Shown here: one piece after another, positions 58,131-64,000 of the stretch
How positions within the stretch are numbered: position 1 is the stretch's first letter
Layout of the letters: every line of letters starts with the position of its first letter
DNA from: Gibbula magus
Lineage: Eukaryota > Mollusca > Gastropoda > Trochida > Trochidae
DNA length: 64,000 bases
Reading direction: 5' to 3'
Assembly (NCBI GenBank): GCA_936450465.1
Contig: OW388305.1
Coordinates: 55,170,625 to 55,234,624, forward strand
Position numbers and translations under genes: made by a program
The notes under the pieces: generated by a model
What the model was told of the DNA's origin: nothing
Database searches by the model: none
What the model saw: the letters and a program-made list of their open reading frames with translations, nothing else

Positions 58131-59080
58131 TTGAACCTTTGAGATACATTATCGTCAATGATTCTCAAAAATTACATGAATAAAGTAAAATTCTCCCTAA
58201 TGACATTTTCAAGATCAGAATTTATTCTTTGAAGGATATAAAGTGCTTTTTAATGAAATACAATTTTCCCTCAAATGTTGTTCTAATGAGATAGTTGAAA
58301 GCAATGGAGTGCTCAGTGTTTACACAGCATGTGATCTGAAAGTAAGAGATATTCATAATCTTAAATTTCGACTAGTGAAAGATTACTAAACACAGTTGAA
58401 ATAACTGAAACTGTATCCTGTGTTCTTTGTAATGATTACTAGTATTATGTCATTAAAATTGCAATTCATGCGACCGTTACTTACTTGACTTTTCTACGTA
58501 CATGTGCTGGCTATTAGTTCATGCTTAGATGTTTCCCCTTCATAATACATGTCTTCCTTTATTCACGTTCAAATTTGCAAGCCTATTTTATCTTCATCAG
58601 TTTTCCACATTATTTTACAAATAAATCAGTAAATACAAAACATTTAAAATAAATCGACAAGCGGATAAATAACATGCAACATGAGCTATCTCTGTTTAAC
58701 ATTGAAACTACTTTTAATACCCATTATCTTTGTCTGAGATATTAGGAGAATTTAGTGAATATTGTTCACGATTTCACAAAAACAGTTGACATGTTGAAAT
58801 ACCTTCATATGGTATCAACACAAGGGAATTTTAGGTCTAAATAGCCAACACATTAAAGGCCCAGTACAACCGGAACTCCAGATTTCCAACATGGGACAAA
58901 CATAAATGCTCTTAAAGACTTGCAATTTTTTTAAAGGTGCAATAAGAATGCAATATTATTGATATATTTTACATTTGCCCCATGCACCTTTGGGAAAAAT
59001 AGCCTCTGGAGAAGAGGTGGAATTCTCACAAATATGTAGCTACCCTGTTGGTGAATATGTTATAGTGAGAAACTTTCTCC

Positions 59081-59207
59081 ACCAGCTGTCGTCGAGTGGT
59101 TTTTCGCTTGTTGTAGGACGTTCCAAGATAAACCACTCGGATAGGACAATAATGTGAGGTCCTTTTAAGTATGGGGAATTACTCTGGTAGAGCAACTCAA
59201 TGTGGCA
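59081..59207. other. Spacer before the LTR candidate, tRNA-like words
   Basis: It contains an inverted pair 'cgagtggttt' / 'aaaccactcg' (59093-59140) and 'actctggtagagca', which resembles a tRNA A box. No complete tRNA fold is visible. Confidence 0.35.
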
Positions 59208-60006
59208 TGCACCTTAAAAACAGAGAGGATCTGGGTTCAGGCTTCTTTAATATACAGACGTCGCAGTTTACATGATATCGTTTACAAAGACATTATAATT
59301 TACAAAGCATATATTAGGTAATAGTTAACAAGTTCCAGATATTACACAATTTGGATATTAACATGATATAAGGTAAATGAACGGTAAGGTATATTTTTAG
59401 ACATTGATTTATATTGACAACCCATTTTATATAAAATCACATATACACAAGTATTACAAGATTTATGTCTTTTGTATGAGTATTAATACTGTACATTAAT
59501 TCACAATATAGTGTTTGATGTAGATTAACTAAACTCACGATTAAACCTATAAAATCAAGTAATAATACAACTTATATATGATACATGATATAACACAGCA
59601 AATCTAAGAAATGGCATAACAGTGAATGAAATATAGTCAAGTTTAAATACATAGTAAAGCATGATATTCATTAATAATACAATATGTTACAATAGTACAT
59701 AGTTCACCTTAAAAACAGAGAGGATCTGGGTTCAGGCTTCTTTAATATACAGACGTCGCAGTTTACATGATATGGTTATAACTGCGACTCTACACCTCTA
59801 TTTGTACCAAGACCCTATCGGTAGCTAAAACAGATTAACTGCTATGTACTATTGGTAATCCTTAACATAAAACATAAGTGACCCGACAACGTTAAACCGG
59901 CCGGAGCTAATCCTTATTAAGTTTGGAAGGTCCTGATATGGTTAAATGAACTAGTGCATATTGATATATAATAAATGATAAAATCAGATATTTACAAGCT
60001 ATGACA
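59208..60006 (-). repeat. Candidate 3' LTR, left boundary uncertain
   Basis: On the minus strand it starts TGTCATAG just after a polypurine tract and would end '...aaggtgca' at 59208, giving TG...CA ends and about 799 bp. It contains a 68-bp direct repeat (59211-59278 and 59708-59775, with 'cagacgtcgcagtttacatg') about 497 bp apart, enclosing AT-rich DNA. A shorter LTR ending near 59706 with the repeat arising later is possible. The other LTR is not in the window for comparison. Confidence 0.5.
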
Positions 60007-60009
60007 ATA

Positions 60010-60019
60010 CCTCCCCGCT
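60010..60019 (-). promoter_or_regulatory. Polypurine tract
   Basis: The minus strand reads AGCGGGGAGG, three bases before the TGTCATAG that starts the LTR candidate, and about 120 bp past the env stop. This is the expected position of the plus-strand priming site of an LTR retroelement. Confidence 0.6.
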
Positions 60020-60137
60020 TGGGAAGCTTTTGTCCGCAAAAGTTACATAATGAAACTGAAAGTACACAAAAACATTTTGAAATAAACAAAGGTCAAAGAA
60101 TTTAACAAATTACACACTCACACAAAGACATAATATA

Positions 60138-62588
60138 TTATAGCAGGCTCTCAAGTTTAGGATACAATGTTTGAGGCGATGTACAGGTACCCTTGTCTGG
60201 GTTTAAGAGTTGGAAAAATCCTCTATGAATCAATAAAATATAGGTTGATATTGGCATTTTAATCATTTTGCGTAATTTATATGCATCAAGGAGAGAGACT
60301 GAGATCTGATTGGGGACGTGGAGGGGAGTCTCAGTTACTTTATTTTTTACAAGGAAATTGGACCACTCCATGGTTACCTTAGGAAAGAACCACCCATCTA
60401 TAGCGATGTGATTAATAGTGTGTGGTGCAGAGATGGTCCAGTAACTGGGACATAGAGACAGAGAGATGATAGGGATCATAACACAATCATGTCCAGTGGT
60501 GATTTCCACTGCAAGACAATTAGCATTGGATGACCGTTTCTTAAAAAGAAGAATACACACAATGACAGTTAGAAGGAACACTATAATCCCTAAAAGAATA
60601 GCCATATGATGGTCTGTTAGATCAGAGATGGAAAGAGAAGAAGGTGTAGTTGTTGGATGTTCTTGATTATAATCGAAGGAAGGTTGTACAGACTTTGCTT
60701 TGCCAGCTAATGATAAGAGGGCGACCTGTGTGGCTAGTTTTCGCATTTTAAAGAACATAAGTATAATAAGAAGAATGGAACAGCCAGCGAGGGCGGAAGC
60801 ACAAATGGCAATGATAGATGTGGTATCAGTCCAACTGGTAGGGATAGAAAGCTGTCCCTGTAAAAGTGGTTCCACAAGATTTGTAAATGCGGTGTCCTGT
60901 TTCTTTGCAGTGTTGACCATGCGTTTCAAGTTGAGATGTTGTTGGTTATCCTGAGCAAGAAGAGAACTAAAGTGGTGGTTGTAAAGATGAAAGTCGGGAA
61001 TATTTGAAATGGAAACAGCTTTTTTGAAATTAGTATCACCAGCTATTGTGGCCAATGATTGTTCATTAAAGAAATGTTGTAGTAAAGCTAGGTTCACTGG
61101 ATGAAGGCGAGTAATGTGATTGCTATCGTTATGGCATTTTGCAAATGAGGCTTGCATGTAAAGGTTTTCTGTGGAAATAGAACAGGAACAAGGTGTTTTT
61201 ATAAGACAGAAGGTACATCCAGTAATCATGCGTTGTGAACCTGGACATGTGAGGGATAGAGTAGGAAGGTGGTACACAAGTGTTGAAGAATGATCTATGT
61301 CAATAAGTGCCGATGGTTGTGGTTTTTGAATGTAACGGAAGTTACATAGACCCTTTACCTGATGACGGTTATTCTGAAAGAGTGCCAACAAGCAGGAAGG
61401 TATGGTGACTGGTGACATAGTGATACGATGGGGACAGTGTAACATGTTGTCTCCGTTGCATAAAGAAAGGTGAGTCTCGGATACTAAGGCATAGTATTGG
61501 TTGTCCTTTGATACTGCAAAATAATCTGGTGTGTCTATAAGTTGAGTAGAATGATGGGATGTACTATTTATGGGGACTGGAAACGAAAGTACCTTATACA
61601 GATGGAGGGGACCTTGAAAAGAGGAAAGGGGAAATTTCAAGGATATATACAATTGATTATGATGTCGTGTGAAAATGAATTGGGCATGGGAGTAATAAAA
61701 GGTGGGATCCGTTTGCAGAAGTTGAAAACTGCGGTGATGCTCTCTGAGAGTTGCTGATAGATGATGAATTGTCTGAGTTAAGACTTCAGGAGAAATAAGA
61801 AGTGGAGATAATTTCCCATTAGTCAAAGACATAACACCTAGTTTGAGTTCTTCAAATTGGTTCACTACCAAGTTTGCCTGTTCAATCTGTTTCGTGATTA
61901 AACCTAGTAGGGCGAGGGAAGCAGACTTGAAGGAGTTAACATCCTTTTCAAGGGTAATGGTGGCAAATTGAATGGCGTTGTGGTTATTCTTTATGGCTGC
62001 TAAAGCATTATTGAAGCGAGAATCAGTAAGGGACATAAATGAGGACAAATGCTTCGAATGCTTGCTAAAGGTGTTTGATAGAAGTGAGTTCTGTTTGATG
62101 ATAGCATTGATATGTTTGGCAAGCAAATTGACATCGTCACTGGTTGCTGTGCCAAATAAAGATTTTGAAAAACTTCCAACAAAATTCAGTAACCCTCGTT
62201 TGGTTCTACCGGAAGACGATGGCTTCTTTGATGGAATAAGATTAAATATATTAGTTTTTGTAGCATTAAGTTTAGCTACACAACTGGATTTTATGACATT
62301 TAAGTGTGTCTGCATCTGGTGAACTAGAGTACATGTGGTATTACCAGAGTGGCAGCCATGAATGTTTGGCAAGCTTGGCGCTGAAGGGATCTTCACCTGG
62401 TAGGTATGAGTCCAGTACTCCATTGAGAAGTGCACCTTTTCTGCAGGTCGAAATAAAATGCCATAGTTAAGCCTTGGAATGGGCTTGTCGTGTCCATTTG
62501 CTGTGCAGACGGTTAGCAGAATCCAAAAGACAAGCCAGAATAATGCCATTGTTCCTAAGCAAAAAAAGAAAAAGAGATAATAAGTCAT
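60138..62588 (-). CDS. env: Envelope fusion glycoprotein (baculovirus F / errantivirus Env type)
   Basis: 816 codons with no stop. Residues 14-30 form a signal peptide; Met14 is a good alternative start. A furin-type site RTKR is at 128-131, followed by a glycine/alanine-rich hydrophobic fusion-peptide-like stretch. Helical regions follow (about 150-255), and the 'SPLLISPEVL' segment at 261-270 corresponds to a conserved block of this Env family. A Cys-rich part spans about 377-485, and a membrane anchor is at about 590-613. Unlike most family members there is a second hydrophobic segment at about 661-683 and a further tail to 816. The protein would mediate membrane fusion; in this group it is normally made from a spliced RNA. 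It is an endogenous copy and expression is unknown. Confidence 0.85.
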   Translation of the reverse strand: MTYYLFFFFCLGTMALFWLVFWILLTVCTANGHDKPIPRLNYGILFRPAEKVHFSMEYWTHTYQVKIPSAPSLPNIHGCHSGNTTCTLVHQMQTHLNVIKSSCVAKLNATKTNIFNLIPSKKPSSSGRTKRGLLNFVGSFSKSLFGTATSDDVNLLAKHINAIIKQNSLLSNTFSKHSKHLSSFMSLTDSRFNNALAAIKNNHNAIQFATITLEKDVNSFKSASLALLGLITKQIEQANLVVNQFEELKLGVMSLTNGKLSPLLISPEVLTQTIHHLSATLREHHRSFQLLQTDPTFYYSHAQFIFTRHHNQLYISLKFPLSSFQGPLHLYKVLSFPVPINSTSHHSTQLIDTPDYFAVSKDNQYYALVSETHLSLCNGDNMLHCPHRITMSPVTIPSCLLALFQNNRHQVKGLCNFRYIQKPQPSALIDIDHSSTLVYHLPTLSLTCPGSQRMITGCTFCLIKTPCSCSISTENLYMQASFAKCHNDSNHITRLHPVNLALLQHFFNEQSLATIAGDTNFKKAVSISNIPDFHLYNHHFSSLLAQDNQQHLNLKRMVNTAKKQDTAFTNLVEPLLQGQLSIPTSWTDTTSIIAICASALAGCSILLIILMFFKMRKLATQVALLSLAGKAKSVQPSFDYNQEHPTTTPSSLSISDLTDHHMAILLGIIVFLLTVIVCILLFKKRSSNANCLAVEITTGHDCVMIPIISLSLCPSYWTISAPHTINHIAIDGWFFPKVTMEWSNFLVKNKVTETPLHVPNQISVSLLDAYKLRKMIKMPISTYILLIHRGFFQLLNPDKGTCTSPQTLYPKLESLL

Positions 62589-62712
62589 AATAAGAAGGAA
62601 CCGAAAGTTTTAATGAGATGTGATCAGCATCAAATCAACAGCACTGTTATGTTGTCCTTACGTTTGACTCGTGACTCATGATCGAAATAATGCTTAGAAC
62701 TACAATTGACAA

Positions 62713-63999
62713 TCAAAGAAAGAATTTGGAGGCAGTTATTCGTTTTCTTTTATGGCCATCTTGGGTTTTCCGAATGTGAAAGTCTGTGATTAAACCAGGA
62801 CCAAGATTACATGAAGGTTCCCATGATGGTTTGGAATGATTTTTCCACTTGATGAGGTAAAACCGTTGCTTTTTAAAAAGTTTTGATCTCATCACTCTTT
62901 CTACTGGAAAGAAGTTACCAGTTTTCACTAGAGGTGTTGAAGTGCTTGATTGTGGTTTTGGTGCACTTGGTAACGTTTGTGTGCTTGGAGGTGTGGTGCT
63001 TGGAGCAGTGCTTGGTGCAGTGCTTGGTGCAGACTGTGCAGGTTGTGGTTGGTGCAAGTCATGAGTATTGTGTGAGCTTTTTGAACAAGGAGGGATGCTT
63101 GTGAATTGTCGGCGTTCTCCCTGTAGATTTGTGTCTCTGTCACCATCTGTAGCGCTGTTAGAAGGTGCCGGAATTTCGTCAGGTTCTTGACCTGAAATTG
63201 GCGGGACTGTGCGTGCGTCTGCCTCACCAGTATTGTCTTGACGTGGCTCTGGTTGTTGTTTGTCAACTCGGAGGACCACTGGCTTCAGACGATTAGCATT
63301 GACAAGTGATTTATGCTCTGTGTCGTCTGAGCATAGTCGTAGTTTGTAGGTATAGTTTGGTCCTATGGAAGTTATGTAATAAGGACCTTTCCAAGGTTGT
63401 GCCAGTACCTTCGCTACTTCAGTTGCTTCTTGGGTCTTCATAGGGAAGGCTTCGATCCAGCGAGAGAATGAATCTACTGCTACAAGGATATATTTGTAGC
63501 CCTCGTTGGTTTTGGGAAGTGGACCAAGTATGTCAACATGAAGTCTAGAGAATGTATCTTCAATAGGTAATGGAACCAATGGTGCTGGCTTGGCATGAGT
63601 GAATCTCTTGGAACGCTGACAAACATTACATGACTTGACATAGTCTTCAATGTCCTGGTACAGTCCTGGCCAGTAGTACTTTGCCATGATGGATTGCCGA
63701 GTGGAGTCTCGACCAAAATGACATCCGCCTGCTTTAGCATCATGATAAGCATGCAGCAAGTGCTTCCTGTCTGCAGTAGGAACTGCTAACTGCGTTACCA
63801 TGGGAGCGCGGTTTGCTTTGGTACCCCTGTGTTTTGGTTGAAAGAAATAATAGAGAATGCCATCTCGCAGGTCATATTCCTGGGAACGCCCTTGGAGACC
63901 TTTGACCTGTGCTGGAGTGTAATGTTGTGGAATCTCATCTTTTGCAATACAATCAACTACGAAGTGTACGAAATAGATGCGATGAGCATAAGAGCTATT
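62713..63999 (-). pseudogene. pol: Integrase end of pol with chromodomain; core deleted, continues past window
   Basis: The frame is open from the window edge (63999) to the stop at 62713. Counting from the Met at 63801, the zinc-binding HHCC part is at about 20-61 ('HDAKAGGCHFGRDST', 'SCNVCQRSK'). The first catalytic Asp lies in 'HVDILGPLP' (residue 90). After 'EATEVAKVLA' (134) the frame jumps directly to 'QPWKGPYYITSIGP', so the part with the second Asp and the Glu is missing; the loss is in frame. A Pro/Ser/Thr-rich linker (about 180-295) precedes a chromodomain ('FPVERVMRSKLFKKQRFYLI', 'KWKNHSKPSWEPSCNL', about 298-333). Integration by this copy's own enzyme is not possible. The chromodomain would target chromatin. 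Confidence 0.85.
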
Positions 64000-64000
64000 G

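Larger units (their letters stand above)
53860..59080 (+). repeat. Large duplication, direct copy D (right part)
   Basis: 53880-54380 matches 25780-26290, and 55740-59080 matches 26340-28520. It is interrupted by a LINE fragment (54418-55735), a short TIR element (55893-55986) and another LINE fragment (57140-58130); all three sites are empty in unit B. Outside these insertions it is non-coding. Confidence 0.8.
59208..64000 (-). mobile_element. Ty3/gypsy-type retroelement with envelope gene, 3' part
   Basis: In transcript order (right to left): pol end with integrase zinc finger and chromodomain (beyond 64000 to 62713), env (62588-60138), polypurine tract (60019-60010) and a candidate 3' LTR (60006-59208). 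The left part of the element, including gag, most of pol and the 5' LTR, lies outside the window. It belongs with envelope-carrying Ty3 elements, the errantivirus-like group. The integrase core deletion shows this copy is defective, whereas env is open throughout. Confidence 0.85.

Noticed and set aside
61542..62322. Plus-strand frames within env
   Set aside because: Antisense shadows of the 816-codon envelope frame.

Overview
This window looks like intergenic, transposon-dominated nuclear DNA of an invertebrate animal, most likely a mollusc. The pointers are spliced eukaryotic gene structure in a hAT element, several animal LINE types, arrays of AGGTCA half-sites of the kind common in mollusc repeats, a tRNA-derived SINE and a Ty3/gypsy element with an envelope gene. 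The taxon is an inference. I see no convincing host protein-coding gene. Most of the sequence is AT-rich low-copy repeat.

Layout. 1-2735: an old repeat (X) and an AGGTCA-rich repeat. 2736-6313: a (TA)n tract interrupted by a recent tandem array of a 1504-bp unit. Each full unit encodes the same protein of about 407 aa with no reverse transcriptase, and the array begins with an inverted terminal fragment. The arrangement recalls Penelope-like elements, and I recognise no known family for the protein. 8219-18393 (A) and 18394-25560 (B) are a direct tandem duplication. A more diverged inverted copy lies at about 44230-49140 (C), and a direct copy at about 49360-59080 (D) is broken by insertions. 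The copies act as filled and empty sites for each other, so insertions can be ordered. A SINE and a long-TIR MITE are in A and B but not C. A CR1/L2-like LINE and an L1/Tx1-like LINE fragment with a 71-bp target duplication are only in A. A foldback element, two LINE fragments and a small TIR element are only in D. 31906-35740 is a complete hAT element with an 8-bp target duplication and a dead, spliced BED/hAT transposase. 38400-41700 holds further X copies, a LINE RNase H remnant and a Tc1-like remnant. 51636-53712 is a foldback element built of 63- and 52-bp subrepeats. 59208-64000 is the 3' part of a minus-strand Ty3/gypsy element: candidate LTR, polypurine tract, an intact 816-codon envelope ORF, and pol whose integrase has lost most of its catalytic core but keeps a C-terminal chromodomain.

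The genes do not form a pathway. What links them is element biology: a SINE that shares its 3' tail with the LINE beside it, nested insertions in a duplicated scaffold, and possible movement of the RT-less 1.5-kb unit in trans. The strongest candidates for something undescribed are the 1.5-kb tandem unit, the foldback element, and the envelope-plus-chromodomain retroelement.
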